DNA from: Helianthus annuus
Taxonomy: Eukaryota > Streptophyta > Magnoliopsida > Asterales > Asteraceae
Assembly: GCF_002127325.2 (NCBI RefSeq)
Contig: NC_035448.2
Span: forward strand, 117,207,354 to 117,271,353
Direction: 5' to 3'
DNA: 64,000 nucleotides
The notes under the pieces are model-generated. The model made no database searches. It had not been told where the DNA came from and saw nothing but the letters and a program-made list of their open reading frames with translations. The position numbers and the translations under genes were made by a program. Positions 11,706 to 22,890 of this stretch are shown here, piece by piece. Numbering within the stretch: position 1 is the first letter of the stretch; each line of letters begins with the position of its first letter.

Positions 11706-14700
11706 TTATTGTACCCTCATATTACTAGAATCGTGTCGTCTCAAAGGGATGCCTTCTTCCTCATCCATATGTTTTGGAAGTCGCGTTGAACCTGGGTCAA
11801 AGTCGGCAAACGTTAAATATAGAAATGGCCTTGGTATGGAACGGGTTTTGATAATCCCAGATCCCAGTATCATACTATCAGTCTATCGTTAAATTGTGTC
11901 CCATTTATGGTTTAAAATCACCTGTTGGAAAGTTCATGTCCTATAACCCTTAAACTCACCAAAAATACCGACTTGAAATATCAAACACTTGACTATACCT
12001 ATAATAACTATGTAGCTTAAGATTGCATAATAATATATTTATAAACAGGTTCGAGGGTATACCAATACCACCTGGACGAAAAGTTTAAATTAATCCCCTA
12101 GCCCTAAATGTTTCAGGTATTTCCATTCCTCAAACGTGTAATTTTAATGAATAAAACCTAGTAAACCAATTTTGTTCAAGAGATTATTATTTTATTGATG
12201 TAATATAACTCTTTTATTCGTATTTAACACAACTATAAAAAGTTTTAGACAAAACATATCCTAGGTCAACACAGGGCTTATGCGTATAAGATCTTAAGAT
12301 GGAAACAAAAAGACGAACAAACATACCATCTACCATGTCTTTGGTCTTATGAAGAAGAAAAGTTCCAGAAAGTATCGTCACAAACCCACAAAGTTCTGTT
12401 ACAATTTGTGTAGGATTTTGGCCGTCCCAATCCTGCTTAGAAAAAAAAAAAAAACTTAAAAGATGCATTCTTCACACGCACGCACACATATATAGGGCTA
12501 AGTTAAAGTAAAGAACTACATAAACACTTATGCCTATTGTTTTAACTGTGATATACAAGACGGTTACCAAACTCTCTTTCCACCTCTCATTACACATTAC
12601 GATTTACAAAAGCACACCGTACATATGCATGACATATATAGTGGGAGAGAGAATGAGCGCTTATACAGTTACGTAATCACCTTATGTATTGCATCCAGAG
12701 CAATAGATGCATGTATTTATGTGATTCACACCCGTTAGGAACCACCCTTTATTGCGAGAACCGCGAGAACCAATGTGAACACAACCAAAAATACCTAAAA
12801 ATAGCTAAAAAACACACAATTTTTTTTTTTAATATTTTTTATAAAAATCGCTACTTTTAGTAGCCAAAAATTTTTTTTTTTAGCGATTTTAACTTGAAAA
12901 TATTAAAAAAAAAAAATTGTGTTTTTTTGATTTTTTTAAATATTTTTTTAGGTTTTTTGGGGGTTTAGTTTTTAGCATTTTAGCTTGGGGGTGGGTTAGG
13001 TTTTTTTTTGGGGGGTGGGGTGGTGGTTAGGTTTTTTTAGCTATTTTAGGTTGTGTTCACATTGGTTCATTTCTCGCAATAAAGGTGGTTCTCGCATGAA
13101 CCTTACCCTATATATATATATATAAAAAGGGTGCGGTTGAGGTTCTTAACCAGGGTAAGTACTGCTACAAAAATATAATTCAGAAATTTATCACTTGATT
13201 ATTGATAACGAATTACCTTGAACATGATCACACTTGCTATGATAGTAAGAGTTGTGAACATAACGTAATATATGGGAGAGACGACCGCTGTGTTGAAAGT
13301 GTCAAGCGCCTGCACCCAAAAACAAACAAGAAAGCATTAAAACGTGCAACAAAATATATTCGTTGACACATGTCGAATTATTAAACTAAAAGTTCAGCCT
13401 TAGACAACAAGCAACTTTAATACGCTCTCGGTTGAATGACAACTGTGGTGTGGCGATGAGGATTTGTTACCTTGTTCAAATAATTCATTTGAGTAATGAC
13501 ACAAAGAAGAACAAAGAAGGTAAAAGCCCATGTTTGAGGATAAACTAATTGATTCGTTCCTGAAAACGTAAGCTTCAAAGCAATACCAAGACCTTTCACA
13601 CTCATCACCTGTAGAAGAAAAATGACACTAATTAAACGAAGAAAATTAATTTTAAAGAGAAAAAGAAAATACCCGAATAAAGATACATACCGACAAAGAA
13701 CCTACTAATGAACAAACTCCAATGTAGCACATTACGTGTGTCTGACCATATAAGGGGATATAATGTACCACAAGTATAAAAACAGCTACTAACACAAGCA
13801 CTCCGTACAGAACAAAAGCTGCAATAAAAAGTCGAAAGCCGAAGAGGGCAAAATGAAAACGAAAACAAAAACAAACACGTAAAAATTACAATTTTACTGA
13901 ATTACGGCTGTTACCTGGTTCTGTAGCAAGATCCCATACTTCTGTAACTGATTCAATTGCACGTTCCTGTGGAGCATGTAGAACGATTGTTGTGGACCCC
14001 ACAACACAAAGGGCACAGCCAAGAACCCCAAAAATATGTAATTTTTCACGTAAAATGATATGTGCAAGTACCGCGCTGAAATACGGAAAATAATAATGTA
14101 TTACTCGCATGCAAAGTAGAAAGAATAAATAAAACATATGAAGTTAAATTATACCTGATTATAATGCTGAGTGCCCCGAGAGGAGTAACCAGAATAGCTG
14201 GTGCAAATGCATAGGCGGCAAAGTTTGCAACCTCCCCGACGACCACTGTAGAAACAAGTCAACAACATTAAACAAACACACTTACGATATTAACTATGTT
14301 ACCTTTTAAATTAGATATTAAACGATGTCAAATGAGCAAACTTACTTGTTATCATGCCTACCCACCATAGAGGCTCGTATAAGTAAGAATATCCTCCACT
14401 TCCTGACAAAAACAGAGAAATAAGTTAGGAAGAAAAATTTAAGTGCGTTAGGCTAGAAATGATAGAAATGGGAAGTGTTAAATCTCAAAATCACCCTATA
14501 TATTCTATATTCGAACATGAGTTGGTTTATGAAATATGAAATACTTTGTTTTTTCTTATTTTGAGGATTCAAACAAATATACTATAAAAAAACCATAGTT
14601 GTTAAAAGCCATCACCTCGTGCGCCGAGGCCCATTTTTCAGGCGAGGCGAGGCAGTTGCGCTTTAAGTAGAAGAAATTGCGCTTTAATTCTCCAGGTGAT

Positions 14701-15993
14701 GGTTCAGACGCACATTCCGGCGAGATTCCTAGATTCCGGAGAGTTTCCGTCCAAATTCTCTAATCCCGACAAGATTTTAGCCAGATTTCTACTTTTATCC
14801 AAGGAAAACTACTTTTCTACACTAATATTTTAGAACTTTTGGAACTAAATAGATGATATAAGGTGTTATATAATAGACTTTGTTTATTTTGTTTGAAGAA
14901 TAGTTTTACTTTTTCTAATACATAATATATTTTAATTTTATTTCATTATGCGCTTTATTTTTCTCAGGCGCTCGCTTTTTTTGCGTTTTGCGCCTAGGCC
15001 CCAGGCGAGGCCTATGCGCCTTGAGTGCGCCTAGCGCCTTTAATAACTATGAAAAAAACTACTATATAAAACAAATAATTGATTAACATGAAGGAAAGGG
15101 TAATGCAACAAGGAGATTCGGAAACCTAAGAATCAAGTTAAAAGCTTTTAAGCGGGCGGTAAAAGCAGAATTGTGCGTTGCAAATCAATATTACTAACTT
15201 GGTTTCGAAAAGCTATGTCTACAATCTCTCGATGCACAAAATCTGCAAATGTACAAGAGGCACACCTCATGCACGTTCCTCAAGAAAATTTGACCTACGC
15301 CTCATGTACCCCTGTCACCTCACACCGTCGGAAGTGAGACGGCTCTCTCGCCTGACCACACCTCGCGCTTTTTAAACTAAGATTACTAACACTTGCACTA
15401 ACATTTCGAGACAGCCGTGCGTATTTTAACTGTCAGACATCCGTGATTTTGCTTCGAAAATGGATCGCGCAGTCAACCAAGACTAGATTGAAAATTTGAA
15501 ATGACACGCAATCTTAATTCATGTTTGTTTTTCGTAATTGTATTCAAACTATGTCAAAAAAGAATATAAAGTTAGATCCTATCATACAGCCAAACAACAG
15601 ACCCATTTGTGTTTTGCAAACTTGTTGTAAAGCCATTAAGTATTCAATATCATCGCATTTCCTCATTTTAAAACAACAAACTTAATAACTGATCAACAAG
15701 TTCACAATAAAACAACCTAAGTGACACATAACTGATTCCAATATAATTAAACCAAACAGATCATCCATCCACAATCTAGAACAACAACAGTAGTCAACAA
15801 TTACAAATAATAATCAACAAAATTCTGTAAAATTACCTGCCCTAATCCCAGAAACACCTGCTTTCTTGAGACCCTTTTTCTTAACGATGAAACTAGAACC
15901 AATGAACAAACTTGAAGACAATGCTAAAACCAAACCCTTTATATTATCACTAGACATGCCACTGTAGGCATCTCTCCAACTATGAGACGCCAT
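11706..15993 (-). CDS. Probable magnesium transporter, NIPA family (338 aa, nine exons)
   Basis: A complete host gene on the minus strand. Coding exons, in transcription order: 15837-15993, 14346-14402, 14155-14245, 13915-14075, 13691-13818, 13471-13608, 13217-13309, 12327-12432 and 11706-11791. All introns are GT-AG and the phases join without a break to give 338 codons plus TAA. The protein begins [20 protein letters not shown] and contains hallmark NIPA segments: [91 protein letters not shown] and [18 protein letters not shown]. It has many hydrophobic membrane spans. NIPA proteins are multi-span Mg2+ carriers of the drug/metabolite-transporter fold, at the plasma membrane or early endosomes. 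The length is normal for the family. No lesion is visible, so it is probably functional. I infer the function from family resemblance; the exact subfamily member is not assigned. Confidence 0.95.
12738..13110. mobile_element. Foldback MITE in NIPA intron 7
   Basis: The left arm starts near AACCACCCTTTATTGCGAG and contains AATGTGAACACAACC. The right arm is its reverse complement (GGTTGTGTTCACATT, then CTCGCAATAAAGGTGGTT) and ends CCTTACCC just before a short (TA)n run at 13111-13124. The centre has ATCGCTACTTTTAGTAGC. The element is related to those at 30811-31452 and 52827-53314. Confidence 0.8.
14594..15051. mobile_element. GC-rich hAT-like MITE in NIPA intron 1
   Basis: A 458-bp element with ends CATAGTTGTTAAAAGCC and CTTTAATAACTATG, flanked by an exact 8-bp duplication AAAAAAAC (14586-14593 and 15052-15059). 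Its subterminal parts are rich in GAGGC and GCGCC words, unlike the AT-rich intron. An 8-bp duplication suggests the hAT superfamily. Confidence 0.7.
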
Positions 15994-16260
15994 CCAACAA
16001 CAAAATTCGATATGATTTTAAAAACCCTTTTCAGGAATCGCTTTTCTTGGGCATATGTATTAAGAAAAGGTGAAATTTGAGGGGAAATTGAAGAAATTGG
16101 ATTGTTACGGAGTGGGATTGAAGAGGGTTTTGGGGAAGAAGATGAGAGAGAAGGGTTTTGATCAATGTGTCGTTGGATACTTGTTCTGCTGTGTGTAGTG
16201 TTGATCACGTTTTGTTTTCATCCCAAAATTAGAAGAATTAGGGTTCCTTACAATTAACAA
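15994..16260 (-). promoter_or_regulatory. NIPA 5' UTR and presumed promoter region
   Basis: The region upstream of the ATG at 15993. In the gene's sense it contains AACCCTAATTC near 16240, which resembles a plant telo-box, and a CT-rich leader with many TTCTTC/TCTCTC words. No convincing TATA box is visible. Confidence 0.4.
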
Positions 16261-16261
16261 T

Positions 16262-16972
16262 TAGGTTAGTTCACGAGTTGATCTGAACCGAGCGAATATT
16301 TGCTCGTGTTTGGTTCGTTTACAACCAAGCGACATCCGAACGAGTATATTTGAGAGCGTAATTTTCTGACCGAGCAGCGAGCAAGAAGCGAACGACGAGT
16401 AATTTGGACAACCATAGATTTAGCGTGTTTCTTTTGATGTCTCGGCTATCGGGTCACGACTAAGGTTCAACTGTCCGAGGATGACACTAAGATTGAGAGG
16501 CCGGATCGTCTGAGGATGAGGCTCTGGTTGAGACAGGTGAGGCGATGAATATACAACAAAGAACAATTGTCGCATTGTGGCGTATGGTAAGAGCGAGAGA
16601 CGATTTATGATTGACGACTGACGATTGATGAGAGAAAGATGTCAAATATTGTTGTTTCACGACTTAGAGTTTTAGTTTTAAATTTGGTGTTAAATTTTTT
16701 ATTGGTTTGATTAGGCTAGTATGGATAAATATAATTGTATATTTGAGTATAGTGGTCCAATCTAATAGAGCGGTATATATAAAATATGAATATACATGTA
16801 ATTTGTGTGTGCATATGTAATTACATATGTAATATATTAATAAAAATTAATTCGAGCCGAACCAAGCCGATTGGACCTTTGCTCATGCTTGGCTCATTTG
16901 CAAATCGAACCAAACCGAGCGAGCATATTCCGAGCATTTTCCAAGCGAGCAACGAGCGATTTGAGCAGCCCT
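16262..16972. repeat. hAT-type MITE relics with GAGC/GCTCG words
   Basis: Two blocks (16262-16420 and 16855-16972) are full of GAGCGA, GCTCG and CGAACC words. The right one ends GAGCAGCCCTA, a typical terminus of non-autonomous hAT elements (TAGGGCTGCTC). The sequence between them looks like later insertion or decay. No target duplication was found. Confidence 0.4.
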
Positions 16973-17469
16973 ACTTAGAATGTTACATACAAACCAATTT
17001 AATCAATTTTAGTTTCAATTAAAAATGTTGCTACCTTTTATTCATCTTTAAAAATAATAAAAAATTACATCTTTAAAAATATGCGCATTACACGGTTTGA
17101 ATAAATGTAATTTTCTGTACTAAATAATAAAACATATATATCCTTAAAAAACCCCGTGTTTGGGTTTCATGATAAAAATAGATTATTCTGTTGTTGCAAA
17201 ATTTGTTAACGAAGTCTCAATAAATTTAACCCTTTATTTAAAACTCCGTAAATGTATAAATGATAAATAATATTAGTTAATTTTATTTTAAGTTTCATAA
17301 AATCTATTTGATACCAGACTAAACAAAATGTTCAAATATAATTAATTCAAGTAAATAATATTATAAATGAGAATGAGATTAAACTAAATAATAATTATCC
17401 ATAAGATATTAAACTAATAATATTTAGTAGGAGGATTATCTATAATATAAGATATTAAACTAAATAATA

Positions 17470-17600
17470 TTTAGTAGGAGTGGACTAAAATGGCAACGTT
17501 TAAAACTATTTGAACTAAAATGACAACGTTTCAAACATTTAGACTAAACTGGTAAAATGACCAAACCACATTTACTAAAATCATATTTAACTCTATCATT
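17470..17600. repeat. Relic arm of the Mutator MITE family
   Basis: GGACTAAAATGGCAACG and TAGACTAAACTGGTAAAATG, ending ATTTAACTCT, match one arm of the intact element at 49484-49858. Only one degraded arm is present. The flanks at 16973-17470 and 17600-17917 are AT-rich with no gene seen. Confidence 0.6.
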
Positions 17601-17917
17601 TAATTAGTTGGGCTTTTGAAAATTCGATTCATGACCCAATTGAAAACTTAATAAAACATTTAATATTTTTTGAAATGCTTTTCTTTGGGCTTTGAAGACT
17701 ACTTGCTGAAAGTTGAAAACACTCGACATCAGCTGATTAGTTTAAAAATTATATAAAATTGTCAAATAAGTCTTTTTATTTATTTATTTATCTATTAGTT
17801 TCTTTGATTAAGCATTAATTTTTTATTAAATTCTTAAGTTTCACTATTGTTTTATTTTTTTATTACGAAATTTATATTAGACTTTAGATTTACAATCAAG
17901 ATAAAATTCAAATATAA

Positions 17918-18688
17918 CTAGTATTAAGGTCCGCCGTGTTGCGGCGGGGGCGTAAACTATGTCAAGTAGTACCAATACCATATCACTGCTAGCGACCACC
18001 CACACACTAAAAAACAGGTTAAAACAAAATAACATAAAAGGAAACAATAACACCGAACGAAAAGCATACTTAAGATCGTTGAACCATGCACATCTGTTGC
18101 GTCGTCGTGTTAATGCGAAAAAATTAGACTCAAACGTAAAACATAGATAAGAATAACTAAGTAAATCTAGGACGCTCGTTCGTTGCGATGAACCTGCCAA
18201 ATAGGGAAATAAAGACGTATTGCAACAGGCTTGTCAAATGGAAATAAAATAGACAAAAACATTGAACGCACACGCACGTCGCAGCGTATTCACTAACAAA
18301 ATGTAGAACGAAACGTATAACGAAAAATTTGAAAAATATGAAGAGTATGAGAGATCAAAGTTGTAAACAAAAAATCTTTATGGGTTAACTTAAAAAAGTT
18401 GAAAAACTTTGGGTAAAAGTAAAAAAAAAATAATGAGGTTAAAATGCAAAAAAAATGAAAACCTTTTAACTAAAAGTGAAAAGGCCAACTTTTTTTTTTT
18501 TTTTTTGAAATACTCCCTATGCCTAAAGTACAATTACATAATACACTAACATGTTACTAATTTATAATATGAAAATATTTAAATCTTTTTAATTTTAAAT
18601 TTAAAATTTATCTATAAATTATTAATGCCCTCGTTGAATGACATGTGTCCCAAATCAGGTTTATTTTATTATATATTATAGATATAGA
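17918..18688 (-). mobile_element. Short non-autonomous Helitron
   Basis: On the minus strand the 5' end at 18688 reads TCTATATCTATAATATAT and then AACCTGATTTGGGACACATG. The 3' end has the hairpin CCGCCGCAACACGGCGG followed by ACCTTAATACTAG, ending at 17918, with A and T as flanking bases. These are the Helitron marks: TC start, hairpin, CTAG end, A/T insertion and no duplication. The 771-bp body has no Rep/helicase ORF. The 5' end matches that at 49124. Confidence 0.85.
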
Positions 18689-18730
18689 TTATAGATTATA
18701 GATTATAGATTTATATATTTAAAAAAAAAA

Positions 18731-20121
18731 AGAGTGAATTGCAAGGATTGTCCTTTATCTTTATACTCATTTGCAGGTGGTGTCCTTTATGTTTAAATTG
18801 ATGAGTTTTGTACTTATTGTTTCAAAATGTTGCACTGTATGTCCTTTAACCCTAACCCAGATTATTTTTTTCTGTTAATCATTTCACACAAGGGTAATTT
18901 AGTCTTTTTACCGCTTTATTTAAAAAAGCTAATAAAGAAAACAAAAATAAATATACAAAATTAATAGAATATATGTATATAAACAACAACCTTATCTACT
19001 TCTCTCTCTAGCTCCCTCTCTCTAAATCTTCTCTTGCCCTCTATCTTTCTCTGCCTGTCCTCCACCACCACCATTAACCACCAACAACCACCTCTAGCCA
19101 CCACTCTCCAAATCACCATCACACCACAATTGTCACCAACTAAAATTTCACTTGATTCTGTAAAACTCAAACCAATTTTCCCTAAAAACTAACCCAATCA
19201 GTGATTAACGAATTAGGGTTTAAAAATTACCAGGTTCATCATCCCCACAACGCACACGATCACACACGATTTGTTGCTATACTTCTTCGCAAAACATCAG
19301 GGAATAGATAGGGAATAGATGAGACATCTACATGATTTCAACATCACACAATCATGACTCTACCACCACCATCCCCACACCGCCGCCGATGTGCACCTCC
19401 ACCCCTTTGTCACCATCAAAACGCCATACACCACCATCTCCAAGTGACCACCCAACCAGAACCACCTCATCTACATCGCCGCCTTCATCTCCACCGTCGA
19501 TATGACGGAACCCCAACCCCAGATATGTGACTTACAAACAGTGTCAAGACGGGTTATTGTTGAGATGTTGAGATTTTATTGGTAATTGTGGATTTTATGT
19601 TTGTTTATTTGATTTGGGTTTTAACTTTAATTGGTGTTCTTGTGTTAATCTAGTGATTTTGATGGGGGATTTGATATGGATGCTGATAGAGGAACTATTT
19701 AAAGGGTTTAGGAGAGAGAGAGATGGATGGGTTTGATTGTTAGTTGTTGCTGGGGGGTTACGATTGGGAGGTGATGGCAACATGTGGTGGTAAGTGGTGG
19801 TGGTGGGTTGGATGGTGGAGGTAGACTGTTTATGGATGGTGGTGGAAGATGGTTTATGGTGGGCTGGATAGTAAGTATATATGTGTTAAATTTTTTTTAT
19901 GTATTTAAAGTTTTTGTTTTTTGAAGTTATTAACATAATTAGTCCTTTTAAAGGTTAAATGACAAAAATGCCCTCATGTGATCAAATTAACTGGGTTAGG
20001 GTTAAAGGACATATAGTGCTAGATTTTGAAACAATAAGTACAAAACTCGTCAATTTTAAACATAAAGGACATCGCCTGCAAATAGGTATAAAGATAAAGA
20101 ACAATCTTTGCAATTTACTCT
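18731..20121. mobile_element. Mutator-like element with about 130-bp terminal inverted repeats
   Basis: The left arm (18731 to about 18860) begins AGAGTGAATTGCAAGGATTG. The right arm (about 19985-20121) is its diverged reverse complement and ends CAATTTACTCT. Both arms contain GTCCTTTAACCCTAACCCAG or a close match. The interior (18960-19870) is rich in CT, then CCACCA, on the plus strand and resembles captured 5'-UTR or coding DNA, but no ORF is convincing. The flanks are A-rich, so a 9-bp duplication cannot be confirmed. Confidence 0.7.
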
Positions 20122-20446
20122 AAAAATAATGCAAGCTAAATACATTGATTATTAAAATAGCATGTTTAAACCATAAACTTAGTTGTTTTGGCTATCGAAC
20201 CAATTGTTCAATTTGGTTCGCAATTATTTAAAAACGTAAGTAGTGGTTTGTTCAAAAGTTTTGTCAAATCCGACTAATATAGAAACTAGCTAATGATATA
20301 CAGAAAATTAATATTTTGAGGTAATATAACATTTTAGAAGTTTAGAGCGATATAGAAAACAAGAAACTAATTAACTTTGCAAGGATATTTATTTCGATAT
20401 GTCTATTCAGCTAATTATAGGCAATCAGATTTATTATAGTATTTAG

Positions 20447-20859
20447 CATAGTTGTGAAAGGCGTAAGGCACACTCAAGGCACAAAGGGTGAAAATTTGGC
20501 CTATGCGCAAGACGCTTAAAAAGTGAGAACGAGAGATAAGTAAGGCTCATAGCATAACAAACCATTTTTGGGGGTTTAGACATGTTTTATGCTTGTTTAA
20601 GGCTACTTTAGGCAGGTTTTTAGGTCATTTTGGGTGTTTTTAGGTAATTTTGGGTGTTTCAGACAATTTCGCTCTGAACTAACAAAACATTCAGGATGTG
20701 GTTGGATTCTTGCCGGAGTTTGACTGAAATGTGGCAAAAATCTGGCCGGAATCTCGCTCGAAGGTAGCTAAAGCGCCTGGATTGCAGCAAATCATTTTCC
20801 ATGTGCCTCACCTCGCCTGAGGGCCTAGGCGCGCCCCTGAATGGCTTTTGACAACATAG
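20447..20859. mobile_element. GC-rich MITE, second copy of the intron-1 family
   Basis: It starts CATAGTTGTGAAAGGCG and ends GGCTTTTGACAACATAG, with the same GCGCC/GAGGC-rich subterminal sequence as 14594-15051. The ends are less perfect and no clear duplication remains. The copia LTR at 20864 begins right after it. Confidence 0.6.
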
Positions 20860-21303
20860 TTATTGTTGGACCTACAGAACATCTGTTGAAGACATGCTAA
20901 CATCTGTTCAAGCCTTGGAAATCGTTGTTGAAGAAGAACCAAGTACTGATCAAGACCAAGTGCTGTTGAAGCAAAGATCTGTTCAAGAAGACCAAACATT
21001 TGTTCAGGCCAAACAGATGTTTGATATGAAGCAACAACGGTTTGAAGATCAGCGGTTTCATCTATGTAATACTATTTTACTTTGTAACAGATGTTTAGTA
21101 TGTTAGATCAGATGTTAGGTTCCCACAGATGTTTGCAAACATCTGTGGAATCTTTTTTCATTAGGAATGTTAGATGTCACTATTAGAGTGACGTCAGTTG
21201 ATTGCAAACAGACCTTTTGTACCTGTATAAATAGATCTCACATGTTAGAGATCTATTCATCACATTCCATTCTCTTTTATACGAACAACTTTGTATGTGA
21301 TCA

Positions 21304-22569
21304 CAGTGGCGGACCCAGGAATTTTTTCATGGGGGTGCGGATTTTTTTTTAACTTTTAGGCGTCTAGATATATACATAAAAAAACCGGTTCGGGTCGGGT
21401 CGGGTCATGTAAAAAAAAGAACATCAAACTTAAATTTATATAATCATCAAAAACACGTCAAATATTGTTACAAACATATTTAAAAAGTCGCCCTACGGGT
21501 TTTCATTTTTTGAAATCTATCCAAAACATCATCTAGAGGTACTTTCTTAAGCAAGTCTTTCTCTATATAACATATACAACTATCACTTAAATTCACATCA
21601 ACAAAATCGGAAGATGATCCAATTTCATCCGCTTTCCTCTTGTTGAGAAATTGCGCCATAACATCTTTACTCATTGTGCCTATTAATCACATACAAAATA
21701 AACAATTTAATATTTTATCAACAATCGGATTAATCACATACAAAATAAACAATTTAATATTTTATCAACAATCGGATGTGTGTTTTGATATTCATTGTTT
21801 ATCAAACATTCAATAACAATTTAATTTAATATTTTATCAACAACCCAATATAAACAATCTATTATTAAATACTAAATTTAACTTCTTGTGGACTTGTGGC
21901 TATAAATCAACAGCAACATTTAATAAATATAAATCAACAGCAACATTTAGTAAACCATTTGCCACCGCCGACTTGCCGACTTGCTTACAACAGCAACTTT
22001 AATACTACAACCTTATCATTCTATCAAGTATCAAAATTCAAAAACCTTATCAAAATTCAAAACTATTGAAGATTTGAAGAACAAAATCGAGTGTACCTGG
22101 TGGTCGATCGAAGCCTGTTTTGATCGGATCAACTTGATCCTTCTTCTTTCTTGGTCGCTTCAAAAGAGAGTCTTGGTCGCTGCAGAAGAGAGGGGAGGGC
22201 GGGAGAGATGAAAGGTCGCCGATTGGGTTTATTTGGGTAATTGGGTTATGTTTTGTTAATTGATTTTGTTATTTGGGTTGGGTTTTACCATAACCTTATT
22301 CCATTGGGCTTGATGTTGGGCTATAGGAATACAAATTTTATTTAAAGAGATTTGTTTACATAATTGGATCGGGTTTAAATCCGTGTTCACAAATTTTTTT
22401 TATATAAATTTCTAACATTTTTTTTAAGGGGTGCGGTCAGATTTTTCCAAGGGGTGCGGTCGAAATTTTCCAAGGGGTGCGGTCGAGATTTTTCGCGAAA
22501 AATAACACTAAAATTTTTTTTTCAAGGGGTGCGGCCGCCCACCCACGGGCCTTAATAGGTCCGCCCCTG
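21304..22569. mobile_element. Non-autonomous hAT element with 8-bp duplication
   Basis: Ends CAGTGGCGGACC and GGTCCGCCCCTG, flanked by TGTGATCA at 21296-21303 and 22570-22577. The right subterminal region carries four copies of AAGGGGTGCGG, and one similar word sits near the left end. These are likely transposase-binding repeats. A roughly 47-bp segment (TTAATCACATACAAAATAAA...) is tandemly duplicated at about 21683-21776. The element encodes one short minus-strand ORF at 21480-21674. Confidence 0.9.
21480..21674 (-). CDS. 64-aa ORF: hAT transposase N- and C-terminal ends fused
   Basis: The first half (MSKDVMAQFLNKRKADEIGS) resembles the start of plant TTF-type hAT transposases. The second half (YIEKDLLKKVPLDDVLDRFQ, then KMKTRRATF) resembles their extreme C-terminus after the dimerisation domain. 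The whole catalytic centre is missing, as expected of an internal deletion derivative. The frame stays open across the junction. It lies inside the hAT element, antisense to the surrounding LTR. Whether it is expressed is unknown; it could be a chance survivor of the deletion. Confidence 0.55.
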   Translation of the reverse strand: MSKDVMAQFLNKRKADEIGSSSDFVDVNLSDSCICYIEKDLLKKVPLDDVLDRFQKMKTRRATF

Positions 22570-22752
22570 TGTGATCAGGCTGAGGGGGAGTTTGTAGAGT
22601 CAATTGTATTGTAATCAAATCATTTGAATCTGATATGAAACAATTATTGATGATAATTCTCTACTTGTGATTATTTTATATGTTTTACAATTGATAAAGT
22701 TGTTTGTTCTTATTTGTTTTAAACATAAGTATCAAACTCAGATCCTAACAAT

Positions 22753-22890
22753 TGGTATCAGAGCTTGGTCACATTAAACTTGATTTCACAATCAGTTTAA
22801 TACTCAAAGACCAGCTCACAAAGATCCAATCTATTTGTAGCTCAGAGTTGCTAGATGTTTCTTAACAGATGTTAAAGATCTGAACATGTG
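22753..22890 (+). other. PBS (22753-22764) and leader stub of the copia element
   Basis: TGGTATCAGAGC, the initiator-tRNA-Met primer site, lies two bases after the LTR. About 125 bp of leader follow. The sequence then switches at about 22890 to an exon of the MBD gene in the opposite sense, so the rest of the retroelement is missing. Confidence 0.8.

Larger units (their letters stand above)
20864..22750 (+). repeat. Copia-type 5' LTR split by a hAT insertion
   Basis: It runs from TGTTGGACC to ATCCTAACA, followed two bases later by a primer site at 22753. Without the nested hAT (21304-22569) and one duplication copy, the LTR is about 613 bp. A TATA box (GTATAAATAG) lies near 21225. Upstream of it the palindromic word AACAGATGTT/AACATCTGTT is repeated many times between 20880 and 21150. 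Its partner LTR and coding region are absent here. Confidence 0.8.

Noticed and set aside
15178..15375. 65-codon plus-strand ORF in a GC-rich patch
   Set aside because: It lies in NIPA intron 1 on the opposite strand with no domain; probably a repeat fragment.
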